Below are positions 37,338 to 46,637 of a stretch of DNA of 64,000 bases, one piece after another. The stretch is from Anaeromyxobacter paludicola. GTDB lineage: Bacteria > Myxococcota > Myxococcia > Myxococcales > Anaeromyxobacteraceae. Position numbers and translations under genes: made by a program. Each line of letters starts with the position of its first letter. Position 1 is the first letter of the stretch. The notes under the pieces were generated by a model, which saw only the letters and a program-made list of their open reading frames with translations, was not told the origin of the DNA and ran no database searches. The stretch spans positions 1,674,001 through 1,738,000 of the forward strand of contig NZ_AP025592.1 in NCBI RefSeq assembly GCF_023169965.1. The letters run 5' to 3'.

Positions 37338-38825
37338 ATGATCGAGACCCCGAAGAAGTCCTCCGCGCGCCCGGCCCTGCTCGTCGCGCTCGCCGCAGCC
37401 TTCGCCGTCATCGCGGTGCTGGTGGTGGCGCTGGTCGCCAACGTCGCCGAGCACAAGCGGGAGGCGAAGGTCCCCACCGTCCGCGTGGTGGAGCTCACCG
37501 AGGAGACCGACGACCCGGCGCTCTGGGGCAAGAACTTCCCCCAGGAGTACGACCAGTACAAGAAGACCGCCGAGATGACGCCCACCCGCTTCGGCGGCAG
37601 CGAGGCGGTCCCGCGCGTCCCGACCTCCGACGATCCGCGCGAGAAGGTGTCGCGCTCCAAGATCGACGCCGACCCGCGCCTCAAGACCATGTGGGCCGGC
37701 TACGCCTTCGCCGCCGACTTCCGCGAGCGGCGCGGCCACATGTACGTCCTCGAGGACCAGCTCTACACGAAGCGGCAGCAGGTGGTGAAGCAGCCCGGCA
37801 CCTGTGCCCAGTGCCACGCCTCGACCTGGGTCGCCTACCGCAAGCTCGGCGACGGCGACCTCATCAAGGGCTTCGAGAAGATGAACCAGATGCCCTACTC
37901 CGAGGCGAAGAACCTCCTCAAGCACCCGGTGGCCTGCATCGACTGCCACGAGCCGAAGACCATGGCGCTGCGCGTGACGAAGCCCGGCTTCCTCGAGGGC
38001 ATCAAGGCGCTCAAGGCCTCGCAGGGCGTGCCCAACTACGACCCGAACACCATGGCCACGCGGCAGGAGATGCGGGCGTTCGTCTGCGGCCAGTGCCACG
38101 TCGAGTACTACTTCAAGGGGCCCGAGAAGCGGCTCGTCTACCCCTGGGCGAAGGGGCTCAAGATCGACGACATCATGAGCTACTACGACGAGATCAAGTT
38201 CAAGGACTGGACGCACAAGGAGACCGGCGCCCAGGTCCTCAAGGCCCAGCACCCCGAGTTCGAGACCTGGAACCAGGGCATCCACGCCCGCTCCGGCGTG
38301 ACCTGCGTCGACTGCCACATGCCGTACATGCGCGTCGGCGGCACCAAGATGGCCGACCACCACGTCCGCAGCCCGCTGCTCAACGTGAACCGCGCCTGCC
38401 AGCAGTGCCACAAGTGGTCGGACGCCGAGCTCAAGGACCGGGTCGAGACCATCCAGCTCCGCTTCAAGAAGCTGCGCGACCAGGCGATGGACTCGCTCGT
38501 GGCCCTCATCGGCGACCTGAAGGCGGCCAAGGAGGCCGGCAAGTCGGACGCCGAGCTCGCCACCGCCCGCTACCTGCAGCGCCGGGCCCAGTTCTACCTG
38601 GACTTCGTCGAGGCCGAGAACTCGGCCGGCTTCCACGCGCCGGACGAGCAGGTCCGCGTGCTCGGCGAGTCGATCAACTACTCGCGCCAGGGCCAGATCG
38701 CGCTCCGCGATCCGAGCTTCAAGCCGACGGTCGCCGTGGTGGACATCCCGGCGACGCCGCCGGCCCCGGCCCCGGGCGCGCCCGCGGTGGTCCCGGCCTC
38801 CGCCCCCGCCCCGGCCGCCCACTAG
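37338..38825 (+). CDS. nrfA: Cytochrome c nitrite reductase (ammonia-forming), five CXXCH motifs
   Basis: 495 residues, N-terminal signal anchor (about 12-35). Haem motifs: CAQCH 156, CIDCH 200, CGQCH 250, CVDCH 323, CQQCH 354. The first, active-site haem has CXXCH where the classic enzyme has CXXCK. The calcium-site and catalytic stretches VEYYF and LKAQHPE are present. It reduces nitrite to ammonium with six electrons in the periplasm. A proline/alanine-rich tail (about 470-495) is unusual. AAGGAG precedes ATG 37338. Confidence 0.93.
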   Translation: MIETPKKSSARPALLVALAAAFAVIAVLVVALVANVAEHKREAKVPTVRVVELTEETDDPALWGKNFPQEYDQYKKTAEMTPTRFGGSEAVPRVPTSDDPREKVSRSKIDADPRLKTMWAGYAFAADFRERRGHMYVLEDQLYTKRQQVVKQPGTCAQCHASTWVAYRKLGDGDLIKGFEKMNQMPYSEAKNLLKHPVACIDCHEPKTMALRVTKPGFLEGIKALKASQGVPNYDPNTMATRQEMRAFVCGQCHVEYYFKGPEKRLVYPWAKGLKIDDIMSYYDEIKFKDWTHKETGAQVLKAQHPEFETWNQGIHARSGVTCVDCHMPYMRVGGTKMADHHVRSPLLNVNRACQQCHKWSDAELKDRVETIQLRFKKLRDQAMDSLVALIGDLKAAKEAGKSDAELATARYLQRRAQFYLDFVEAENSAGFHAPDEQVRVLGESINYSRQGQIALRDPSFKPTVAVVDIPATPPAPAPGAPAVVPASAPAPAAH

Positions 38826-38844
38826 CGTGAAGGAGGGCCCGACG

Positions 38845-39243
38845 ATGCGCACCCGCTCCGCGTTCGCAGTCCTGCTCGCAGCCGCCCTCGTCGGGCCCGC
38901 CCTCCCGGGCGCGTCCGCCGCCGCCGCCCCGCCCGCCCGCCACCCCGAGGTGGCGGTGGGCGGCGCCGAGACCTGCGCCTCCTGCCACGCCGAGGTCACC
39001 CCCGCGGCGGCCAGGGCCTGGCGGGAGAGCCGGCACGGCCTCGACCAGGTGAAGTGCTTCGCCTGCCACGGCTCGACCGGCGCCGACTTCCGCCGCCACC
39101 CCGAGCCGGCGCGCTGCCAGGCCTGCCACGCCCGCGAGGTGGACTCGGTGACGCAGGCCGGGGCGACCCGCGACTGCTTCGCCTGCCACCCCTCGCACGC
39201 GCTCCTGCCCGCCAAGGGCAAGAGCCCTCACGTGAAGAAGTAG
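38845..39243 (+). CDS. Periplasmic tetrahaem cytochrome c, NapM-like
   Basis: 132 residues with a Sec signal peptide (AVLLAAALVGPALPGASAAA) and four haem c sites: CASCH, CFACH, CQACH, CFACH. In Desulfovibrio-type nap operons (napCMADGH) a small tetrahaem NapM precedes NapA; position and size match. It probably shuttles electrons to NapA in place of NapB. Start ATG 38845 has GGAGG upstream; a GTG at 38827 is in frame but less likely. Confidence 0.8.
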   Translation: MRTRSAFAVLLAAALVGPALPGASAAAAPPARHPEVAVGGAETCASCHAEVTPAAARAWRESRHGLDQVKCFACHGSTGADFRRHPEPARCQACHAREVDSVTQAGATRDCFACHPSHALLPAKGKSPHVKK

Positions 39244-39257
39244 CGAAGGAGCGTCCC

Positions 39258-41522
39258 GTGACCATCTCCCGGCGAGACTTCCTCAAGACCACCGCCGCCG
39301 CCTCCGCGCTGGCCGCCCTCGGCAAGCCGGGGACCGCCCTCGCCTCCCCGGCGGGCACCACCTGGGTGAAGAGCGTCTGCCGCTACTGCGGCACCGGCTG
39401 CGGCCTGTACGTCGGCGTCGAGGGCGGCAAGGTGACCGCCGTCCGCGGCGACGCCCAGGACCACAACGCCGGCTTCCTCTGCGTGAAGGGCGCCGCCCTC
39501 CCCCAGATCATGGGCGCGAAGGACCGGCACCTCCACCCGCTCGTGCGCAGGGGCGACAAGCTCGTGCGCGCCAGCTGGGAGGAGGCGATGGGGCTCGTCG
39601 CCTCGCGCTTCCAGGAGACCATCCAGAAGTTCGGCCCGGACGCGGTCGGCTTCTACGGCTCGGGCCAGGGGCTCACCGAGGAGACCTACGTCGCCAACAA
39701 GCTGTTCAAGGCCGGGATCCGGACCAACAACGTGGACGGCAACCCGCGCCTCTGCATGGCGAGCGCGACCGCCGGCTACGTCGGCACCTACGGCAAGGAC
39801 GAGCCGATGGGGTGCTACGAGGACCTCGACCACGCCGACGTCTTCTTCATCACCGGGTCGAACACCGCCGAGTGCCACCCGGTGCTCTTCCGCCGCATCG
39901 TCCGGCGCAAGGAGCGCGGCCAGGACGTGAAGGTGATCGTCCTCGACCCGCGCCGCACCGCCACCTCGCGCATCGCCGACCTGCACCTCTCCTGCACGCC
40001 CGGCACCGACCTCGCCATCTTCAACGCCATGGCGCACGTGCTCTTCGCCGAGGGGCTCGTGGACCGCGACTTCATCCGGGACCACGTCGCCTTCGGCGAG
40101 GGGACCGAGGTGAACCGCGCCCTCGCCGACTACGAGAAGTTCCTCCAGTCCTGGACGCCGGCCGAGGCGGCGCGCCTCGCCGGCTGCAAGGCCGAGGACA
40201 TCGTCACCGCGGCCCGGTGGTTCGGCGCCAGGGGGCGCAAGACCACCTCGCTCTGGACCATGGGGCTGAACCAGCGCAGCCGCGGCACCTGGGCCAACCA
40301 GCTCGTCCACAACCTGCACCTCGTCACCGGCAAGATCGGCGAGCCCGGCTCGACGCCGCTCTCGCTCACCGGCCAGCCGAACGCCTGCGGCGGCGTCCGC
40401 GACGGCGGCGCCCTCTCGCACCTGCTCCCCTACGGCCGCCTCGTCGCCAACGACCAGCACCGGGCGCAGATGGAGAAGCTCTGGAACGTGCCGGCGGGCA
40501 CGCTCCAGCCCAAGCCGGGGCTCGCCACCGTGGACCTGTTCCGGGCCATGGAGGAGGGCAAGCTCAAGGCGCTCTACGTGATGTGCACCAACCCGGGCCA
40601 GTCGCTCCCGAGCCTCGAGCGCTACCGGAAGGCGATGCGGAAGGAGGGCGCGTTCCTCGTGGTCTCGGAGGCCTTCCACCCGACCCGCACCTCCGAGCTC
40701 GCCGACGTGGTGCTGCCGGCGGCGCTCTGGGCCGAGAAGGAGGGGGTCTACGGCTGCACCGAGCGGCGCTACCACCTGCTCGAGCAGGCGGTGAAGCCGG
40801 CCGGCGAGGCCCGCCCCGACTTCCAGATCCTCTGCGACCTCGCCCGCCGCCTCGGGCACGCCGGGCTCGTCCCCTTCAAGACCCCTGCCGAGGCCTGGGA
40901 CGAGATCCTCACCCTCTGCAAGGGCACGCCCTACGACTTCACCGGCATGACCCGCGCCGCGCTGAAGGAGTCGCACGGCCTGCTCTGGCCCCTCCCCTCC
41001 CCCGGCCACCCCGGCACGAAGCGGCGCTACGTGAGGGGCGACGACCCGTTCGTCCCGGCCGACCACCCGCAGCGGCTCAAGTTCTACGGCCGCCCCGACG
41101 GCAAGGCGGTGGTCTGGCTCCGCCCCTACCAGCCGCCGGCCGAGGTGGTGGACGCGGACTACCCCCTCTGGTTCAACACCGGCCGCGTCCTCGAGCACTG
41201 GCACACCGGCACCATGACCCGGAACTGCGCCGAGCTGCGGCAGTCCCAGGCCGAGGCGGTCGCCGAGCTGCACCCGGAGGACGCGAAGCGGCTCGGCGTC
41301 GGCCCCGGCGATCAGGTGAAGGTGACCTCGCGCCGCGGCGCCGAGACCTTCCAGGTCTCCGTCGTGGAGGGCCAGCGCCCCGGCTCGGTCTTCGCGCACA
41401 TGCACGACGACCAGCGGCTCTGCAACCGGATCACCGTGGACGCGGTGGACCCGGTGTCGAAGGAGCCGGAGTTCAAGATCTGCGCGGTCAAGGTGGAGAA
41501 GGTCTCCGCCCGGAAGGCCTGA
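39258..41522 (+). CDS. napA: Periplasmic nitrate reductase catalytic subunit NapA
   Basis: 754 residues. A twin-arginine signal (SRRDFLKTTAA) sends it out folded. [4Fe-4S] ligands are C41, C44, C48 (CRYCGTGC) and C75 (CVKG); C166 in NPRLCMAS is the expected molybdenum ligand. Bis-MGD motifs follow (ITGSNTAECHPVLF, NTGRVLEHWHTGTMT). Length matches monomeric Desulfovibrio NapA. It reduces nitrate to nitrite for NrfA. Formate dehydrogenase is the main alternative, but NapD next to it and the cysteine context argue for NapA. GTG start. Confidence 0.9.
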   Translation: MTISRRDFLKTTAAASALAALGKPGTALASPAGTTWVKSVCRYCGTGCGLYVGVEGGKVTAVRGDAQDHNAGFLCVKGAALPQIMGAKDRHLHPLVRRGDKLVRASWEEAMGLVASRFQETIQKFGPDAVGFYGSGQGLTEETYVANKLFKAGIRTNNVDGNPRLCMASATAGYVGTYGKDEPMGCYEDLDHADVFFITGSNTAECHPVLFRRIVRRKERGQDVKVIVLDPRRTATSRIADLHLSCTPGTDLAIFNAMAHVLFAEGLVDRDFIRDHVAFGEGTEVNRALADYEKFLQSWTPAEAARLAGCKAEDIVTAARWFGARGRKTTSLWTMGLNQRSRGTWANQLVHNLHLVTGKIGEPGSTPLSLTGQPNACGGVRDGGALSHLLPYGRLVANDQHRAQMEKLWNVPAGTLQPKPGLATVDLFRAMEEGKLKALYVMCTNPGQSLPSLERYRKAMRKEGAFLVVSEAFHPTRTSELADVVLPAALWAEKEGVYGCTERRYHLLEQAVKPAGEARPDFQILCDLARRLGHAGLVPFKTPAEAWDEILTLCKGTPYDFTGMTRAALKESHGLLWPLPSPGHPGTKRRYVRGDDPFVPADHPQRLKFYGRPDGKAVVWLRPYQPPAEVVDADYPLWFNTGRVLEHWHTGTMTRNCAELRQSQAEAVAELHPEDAKRLGVGPGDQVKVTSRRGAETFQVSVVEGQRPGSVFAHMHDDQRLCNRITVDAVDPVSKEPEFKICAVKVEKVSARKA

Positions 41523-41523
41523 C

Positions 41524-41763
41524 GTGGTCGTCGCCGGCGTCGTCATCGAGACCGTGGAGGGGGCCGCGGCGCGCGTCTCGGCCCGCCTCCTCCAGGTCCC
41601 CGGCCTCGAGCTGCAGGGCGGCGACGGCGCGCGCCGCCTCGCCGCCGTGGTCACCGCCGAGGACGCCGAGGCCGTCGAGGCGCTCGGGCGCGCCCTCCTC
41701 GAGCGCGACGAGGAGATCCTGGGCGTGTTCCCCACCTACGTCGGGAGCGACGCCGAGCCCTGA
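41524..41763 (+). CDS. napD: NapD chaperone
   Basis: 79 residues with the ferredoxin-like NapD fold pattern: VAGVVIETVEGAAARVSARLLQVPGLELQG and AVVTAEDAEAVEALGRALLE. NapD binds the Tat signal of NapA during cofactor loading. GTG start one base after the napA stop. Confidence 0.85.
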   Translation: MVVAGVVIETVEGAAARVSARLLQVPGLELQGGDGARRLAAVVTAEDAEAVEALGRALLERDEEILGVFPTYVGSDAEP

Positions 41764-41869
41764 GTGAGGGCCCGGCCCGACCCCAAGCGAGCGCGGCCGC
41801 CCGCCGGCCGGCGCGAGAAGCTGTCCGCAGCACCCCCGCACCACCCACGCACCACGACACGGAGGCTCC

Positions 41870-43135
41870 ATGAGTCCGATGTTCCGCGCCGCGATCGCGG
41901 CCGTCGCCGTCCTCTCGGCTGGCCCGGCCCTCGCGGCCGACGCCGCCAAGGGCTGCGTCGATTGCCACCAGAAGCACACCCCCACCATCGTCTCCGACTG
42001 GAAGCTCTCGCGGCACTCGGAGCTCGGCATCGGCTGCGACACCTGCCACGGGACCGGCCACTCCTCCGCCGCCGACGTCGCCAAGGTGAAGATCCCGAAC
42101 CCCGACACCTGCGCGCAGTGCCACGAGGCCCAGGTGAAGCAGTTCAAGGGCTCGAAGCACGCCTTCGCCTGGGCGGCGATGAAGGCCATGCCGACCTTCC
42201 ACTACCAGCCGATGGCGCTCATGGAAGGGCAGAAGGGCTGCGGCGGCTGCCACAAGCTCGGGCTCAAGAGCGATCAGGAGGTGAAGGACGTGAAGAAGGC
42301 CGGCGGCGCCGCCAACGCCTTCGGCCTCGCCTCCTGCGACGCCTGCCACACCCGCCACACCTTCTCGAAGAAGGAGGCGCAGCAGCCCCAGGCCTGCCAG
42401 ACCTGCCACATGGGCTTCGACCACCCGCAGTGGGAGATGTACTCGGCCTCCAAGCACGGCGTGCGGCAGGATCTCAAGAGCCGCGGCGTGCTCCCCAAGG
42501 ACGCCGGCGCGCCCACCTGCCAGACCTGCCACATGCAGCACGGCGACCACGGCGTGACCACCGGCTGGGGCTTCCTCGCGGTGCGCCTGCCGATGCCGGA
42601 GGACAAGCAGTGGGCCGCCGACCGGGCCACCATCCTCCAGGGGCTCGGCGTGCTCGACCCCGAGGGCAAGCCGACCGCCCGGCTCGAGGTGGTGAAGGCG
42701 GCGCAGGTGGCGCGGCTCGACGCCAGGAGCTTCGACGACCAGCGCGCCAAGATGCTCGCCACCTGCAACCAGTGCCACTCGAGGAACTTCGCCGACTCCG
42801 AGCTCAAGAAGGGCGACCAGATGATCAAGGAGGCCGACCACCTCATGGCGGAGGGCATCCGCACGGTGGCCGCGCTCTACAAGGACGGCGTGCTCCCGAA
42901 GCCCAAGGACTACGCCTACGCCTTCCCCGACCTCCTCACCTTCCACGACGCGCCGACGGTGGTGGAGCAGAAGCTCTTCGTGATGTTCCTCGAGCACCGC
43001 ATGCGCACGTTCCAGGGGTCGTTCCACAACAACCCCGACTACGCGCTCTGGTACGGGTGGAGCGAGATGGTGCGCGACCTCGCCGAGATCAAGGCCGGGG
43101 CGGCGGAGCTCCGGGAGAAGGCGAAGCACAAGTAG
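41870..43135 (+). CDS. Octahaem hydroxylamine oxidoreductase-like cytochrome c
   Basis: 421 residues with a signal peptide (AVLSAGPALAA) and eight CXXCH motifs: CVDCH, CDTCH, CAQCH, CGGCH, CDACH, CQTCH twice, and CNQCH. Order and spacing, with KHGVR between haems 6 and 7, fit the HAO family. Family members oxidise hydroxylamine or, in ammonifiers, reduce nitrite/hydroxylamine. Behind napD and nrfA a reductive role is the better guess. It lies 106 bp after napD with GGAG-like AGGCTCC only; it may be in the same operon. Converges with deoB. Confidence 0.85.
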   Translation: MSPMFRAAIAAVAVLSAGPALAADAAKGCVDCHQKHTPTIVSDWKLSRHSELGIGCDTCHGTGHSSAADVAKVKIPNPDTCAQCHEAQVKQFKGSKHAFAWAAMKAMPTFHYQPMALMEGQKGCGGCHKLGLKSDQEVKDVKKAGGAANAFGLASCDACHTRHTFSKKEAQQPQACQTCHMGFDHPQWEMYSASKHGVRQDLKSRGVLPKDAGAPTCQTCHMQHGDHGVTTGWGFLAVRLPMPEDKQWAADRATILQGLGVLDPEGKPTARLEVVKAAQVARLDARSFDDQRAKMLATCNQCHSRNFADSELKKGDQMIKEADHLMAEGIRTVAALYKDGVLPKPKDYAYAFPDLLTFHDAPTVVEQKLFVMFLEHRMRTFQGSFHNNPDYALWYGWSEMVRDLAEIKAGAAELREKAKHK

Positions 43136-43151
43136 CGCTTCGCCTGGAGCG

Positions 43152-44324
43152 TCAGGTCGCCGCGGTGATCTGAGGAAGGAAGCTCGTGCCCACCTGCGCC
43201 GGGACGCCGAAGAACCCGGCGCAGGTGGCGCCGAGATCGCTGAACGAAGCGCGCACGCCGAGCGAGCCGCCGCGCCCGCCGGCGTGCACCAGCAGCGGCA
43301 CGTGCTCGCGGGTGTGGTCGGTTCCCGCGTGGGTGGGATCGCAGCCGTGGTCCGCGGTGAGGGCGAGGACGTCGCCGGGCCGCAGCCGGGCGAGGAGCCG
43401 GGGCAGCGCCGCGTCGAGCTCCGAGAGCGCCCGCGCGTAGCCCCGCACGTCGCGGCGGTGGCCGTAGAGCATGTCGAAGTCCACCAGGTTCACGAAGAGC
43501 AGCCCTCGCTCCAGGGTCCCGAGGAGCGCCTCGGTGCGCGCGAGCCCGTCGGCGTTGCCGCTCGTGTGGACCTCCTCCGAGATCCCCTGCCGGTCGTAGA
43601 TGTCGGGGATCTTGCCCACGCCCACCACCGGCACCCCGGCGTCGCGCAGGTCCTGGAGCACGGTCCGGCCGGGCGCCGGGAGCGAGAAGTCCTTGCGGTC
43701 GTAGGTGCGGGTGTACTTCCCGGGCGTCCCCACGAACGGCCGGGCGATGACGCGCGCCACCCGCAGCGGATCGAGCTGCCGGCGGGCGATCTCGCACCAG
43801 CGGTAGAGCGTCTCGAGCGGCACCGTGCCGGTGTGCGCCGCCACCTGGAAGACCGAGTCGGCCGAGGTGTAGACGATGGGCTTGCCGGTCCGCTGGTGCT
43901 CCTCCCCGAGCCGCTGGATGATCTCCGTCCCGCTCGCCACCTCGTTGCCGAGCACCCCGGGCGCGCCGGTCTCGGCGAGCCAGGCGCGCAGGAGGTCGTC
44001 GGGGAAGCCCCTCGGGAAGAGCGCCAGCGGCTCCTCGAGGATCACGCCCATCATCTCCCAGTGGCCGGTGGTGGTGTCCTTGCCGGGCGATCGCTCCGCC
44101 ATCTTCCCGTGGAAGCCGGCCGGGGACGGATCGGGCGGGACGCCCGCCACCTCGAGCACGTTCCCGAGCCCGAGCCGTCCCAGGTTCGGGAGCGAGATCC
44201 CGCCGAGGGCCCGGGCGACGTGCCCGAGGGTGTTCGAGCCCTCGTCGCCGTAGCGGGCGGCGTCGGGGAGCGCGCCGCACCCGGCGCTGTCGGCCACGAG
44301 GATGACGAAGCGGCGCTGGTCCAT
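43152..44324 (-). CDS. deoB: Phosphopentomutase
   Basis: 390 residues, alkaline-phosphatase-like: metal sites DSAGCGALPDA, phospho-acceptor region GKDTTTGHWEMMG, DFDMLYGHRRDVRGY and LALTADHGCDPTHAGTDHTREHVPLLV. Interconverts (deoxy)ribose 1- and 5-phosphates. TATGAT lies six bases before the ATG (44331-44336), suggesting a leaderless message. deoC lies just upstream on the same strand. Confidence 0.95.
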   Translation of the reverse strand: MDQRRFVILVADSAGCGALPDAARYGDEGSNTLGHVARALGGISLPNLGRLGLGNVLEVAGVPPDPSPAGFHGKMAERSPGKDTTTGHWEMMGVILEEPLALFPRGFPDDLLRAWLAETGAPGVLGNEVASGTEIIQRLGEEHQRTGKPIVYTSADSVFQVAAHTGTVPLETLYRWCEIARRQLDPLRVARVIARPFVGTPGKYTRTYDRKDFSLPAPGRTVLQDLRDAGVPVVGVGKIPDIYDRQGISEEVHTSGNADGLARTEALLGTLERGLLFVNLVDFDMLYGHRRDVRGYARALSELDAALPRLLARLRPGDVLALTADHGCDPTHAGTDHTREHVPLLVHAGGRGGSLGVRASFSDLGATCAGFFGVPAQVGTSFLPQITAAT

Positions 44325-44379
44325 GAGCGGATCATAAGCCGGGCCGGCGCTCGAGGCGCGCCGGAAGCGCGCTTCCGGC

Positions 44380-45093
44380 TCAGAACGCGGCGGCGGTGAC
44401 GATGGCCACCGACGCGCTCGCGCCGACGCGGCTCGCGCCGGCCTCGACCATGGCCCGGGCCTGCGCGGCGGTCCGGATCCCGCCCGAGGCCTTCACGCCC
44501 AGGCGATCCCCCACCACCTCCCGCAGGAGCGCCACGTCCTCCGCCGTGGCGCCGCCCGGGCCGTACCCGGTGGAGGTCTTCACGAAGGCGGCCCCCGCCG
44601 CCGCGCAGAGCGCCGCGGCGGCCACCTTCTCCTCGCGGGTGAGCGCGGCGGTCTCCAGGATCACCTTCACCGGGACCGGCACCGCCCTCACCACGGCTTC
44701 GAGATCGAGGAGGACCGCCCGGTGATCCCGGGCCCGGAGCAGCCCGAGGGCGAGCACCAGGTCCACCTCGCGCGCGCCGGCGGCCACCACCCGGCGGGCC
44801 TCGGCGACGCGCTCGGCGGTGGCGGCCTCGCCGCGGTGGAAGTCCACCACGGCGATGGGGAGCACCGGGCTCCCCTCGAGCAGCTCCGCCGCCCGGGCGA
44901 CGTGGCCGCCGCGCACGCAGACCGTGGCGAAGCCGTGGGCGCGGGCCTCGGCGCAGGCGCGCGCCACGTCCTCCGGCGTGGCGTCCTCGCGCAGGAGCGT
45001 GTGGTCGATGAGCGGCGCGAGGTCCCGGGGCGCGCGGATGGCGCCGGCGGGGAGGCGGGCGAGCCCGGGAACGGGAGCGGTCACGCGGTGCAC
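44380..45093 (-). CDS. deoC: Deoxyribose-phosphate aldolase
   Basis: 237 residues; DHTLLREDATPEDV, VDFHRGEA, VKVILETAALTREEK, the Schiff-base lysine in AAFVKTSTGYGPGGAT, and VKASGGIRTAAQARAM. Splits deoxyribose 5-phosphate to acetaldehyde and glyceraldehyde 3-phosphate. The GTG start directly abuts the TAG of the zinc-ribbon gene, so the two are probably co-transcribed. Confidence 0.93.
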   Translation of the reverse strand: MHRVTAPVPGLARLPAGAIRAPRDLAPLIDHTLLREDATPEDVARACAEARAHGFATVCVRGGHVARAAELLEGSPVLPIAVVDFHRGEAATAERVAEARRVVAAGAREVDLVLALGLLRARDHRAVLLDLEAVVRAVPVPVKVILETAALTREEKVAAAALCAAAGAAFVKTSTGYGPGGATAEDVALLREVVGDRLGVKASGGIRTAAQARAMVEAGASRVGASASVAIVTAAAF

Positions 45094-46533
45094 CTAACGG
45101 CGGAGCAGCACCGGCACCCGCACCCGGACCACGTCGCCCTCGAAGGGCTGCACCGGCGTGCGGGCCACCACGCCCTTGAGGCAGCCGCCGAGCTCGGAGG
45201 CGTTGAGCGGCGCGTCCTCGAAGGTGGGGTACAGGATCTTGCCGGCCGGGTTCACGGTGGCGATGACCACCGCGGTGGCGGGGACGTCGAGCGACGCGTC
45301 CTTGGCGAGCCCCGAGGCGACGCAGGCGTCGATGGCGCGCTGGCTCCGGGCGAGCGCGCGCGTGACGGCCGCCTGATCGGGCCGCGGCCCGATGGTGGTC
45401 GGGACGGGCGCCGCCACGGCGGCAGCCTCGCTCGCGGGCGGGGCCGCCGGCTTCTTCGGGGCGGTCGGCTGTGGCGCCGGCGCCGGGGTGGCCGCGGCGC
45501 GCGCGATCGCCCTGGGGGCCTCGACCGCCGGCTTTGCCGGGCGCGGCTCTGCCTTGGCCGACCGGGCGGGCTCCGGCTCCGGCTTGCGCGGGAGCTCGCC
45601 GGCCGGCAGCGCCCGCTCCGGGGCGGCCGGCGCGACCGGCGCCGCGGCGCGCGGCTCGGGCGAGGGCGCGGGCCTGGCCGCCTGGGGCTCGGCCGTCGTC
45701 GCCCGGGGCGGAGCGGCCGCCGGGGCCGGCTCCGGGTTCGCCGGCGCGGAGGCCACCTGGGCGGGAGCGGACGAAGAGGAGGTGCGGTTCAAGGCGAGGT
45801 AGCCCCCCGCTCCGACCACCACGACGGCGGCGGCCGCGGCGAAGAGCTTGCCCGCGCCGCCCTTCCTGGGCGGCGGCGCGGTCCGCTCGGCCGGCCGCGC
45901 CACCTGCGCGGGCGCCGTGGCCGGGACCTTCGGCGAGGGCGGAGGCAGCGGCAGGTCGAGCGACGGCGTCTTCTCGTTCTCGTCGTCGAGCTTGAGGTCG
46001 ATGTAGCCGCTCGTCTCGCGCCCGGCGAACGGGTCGAAGGACTGGCGCCCGGGCTCGACGCCGTTGGCCCCCGGCGCGAAGGGATCCGAGGGCGGCGGCG
46101 CGAGCGGCTCGCTCGCGGGCGCGGCCGGCTCGCTCACGGGGACGACCGGCTCACTCGCGGGCGCGGCCGGCTCGGGCGCGGCCGCGATCGGGAGCGGCGC
46201 CGGCGTGGGGGTGCGGACCTCCGCCACGCTGCCCAGGTCGGCCGTCAGATCGGTGAAGCTCTCGGTCGGCTCGGGACCGCTGGAAGGCTCGCCATCGGCC
46301 GGAGCTCCGCCCGACGCCAGCCCCGGTTCGAGCCCGGCCGCGGCCGCCCCGGCCGAGGCGGCGGCGTCCCCGCCGTCCGGCTGGCCCGGTTGCTGCTGTG
46401 GCGTTCCCTTCGAGGACTTGCCACGCACCAGGATGACGTGCCCGCACTGCTTGCACCTCATCTTGAAAGTGCGCCCCTCCACCTTGGCGTCGGCCACGTA
46501 GGCGCGCCCGCACTTTTCGCAAGAAAATCTCAC
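45094..46533 (-). CDS. MJ0042 zinc-ribbon protein with AgmX/PglI-like C-terminus
   Basis: 479 residues. Zinc finger FSCEKCGRAY/MRCKQCGHVI at the start, a long Pro/Ala/Glu linker with repeats such as PAAPASEP and two DPF units, a single membrane helix (about 225-245, AAAAVVVVGAGGYLAL), a second Pro/Ala linker, and a C-terminal domain with two Cys (AIDACVASGL; ELGGCLKGVV) resembling the AgmX/PglI domain of gliding-motility and TonB-like proteins. GTG 46533 is chosen because the finger starts there. Paralogue of 6116-7813 in its N-terminal half. Confidence 0.75.
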   Translation of the reverse strand: MRFSCEKCGRAYVADAKVEGRTFKMRCKQCGHVILVRGKSSKGTPQQQPGQPDGGDAAASAGAAAAGLEPGLASGGAPADGEPSSGPEPTESFTDLTADLGSVAEVRTPTPAPLPIAAAPEPAAPASEPVVPVSEPAAPASEPLAPPPSDPFAPGANGVEPGRQSFDPFAGRETSGYIDLKLDDENEKTPSLDLPLPPPSPKVPATAPAQVARPAERTAPPPRKGGAGKLFAAAAAVVVVGAGGYLALNRTSSSSAPAQVASAPANPEPAPAAAPPRATTAEPQAARPAPSPEPRAAAPVAPAAPERALPAGELPRKPEPEPARSAKAEPRPAKPAVEAPRAIARAAATPAPAPQPTAPKKPAAPPASEAAAVAAPVPTTIGPRPDQAAVTRALARSQRAIDACVASGLAKDASLDVPATAVVIATVNPAGKILYPTFEDAPLNASELGGCLKGVVARTPVQPFEGDVVRVRVPVLLRR

Positions 46534-46637
46534 GGCTGCGATCCTACGCAGCAACCATCCGGGGTGGCAAGACAACTGTGCGCCGAGGTGGGAGCGCCGC
46601 GTCGCGCCCGGTCCCGGAAGGCAGTAGGATCGCCGTC

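Noticed and set aside
39258-41522. Formate dehydrogenase instead of NapA
   Set aside because: Single-subunit length, Cys molybdenum ligand region, neighbouring napD and NapM-like gene, and no FdhE/FdhD or iron-sulfur subunit fit nitrate reductase better.
46578-46637. Upstream start of the MBL protein
   Set aside because: It would place about 20 charged residues before the signal peptide; the TTG at 46638 with a -10 seven bases upstream is more consistent.
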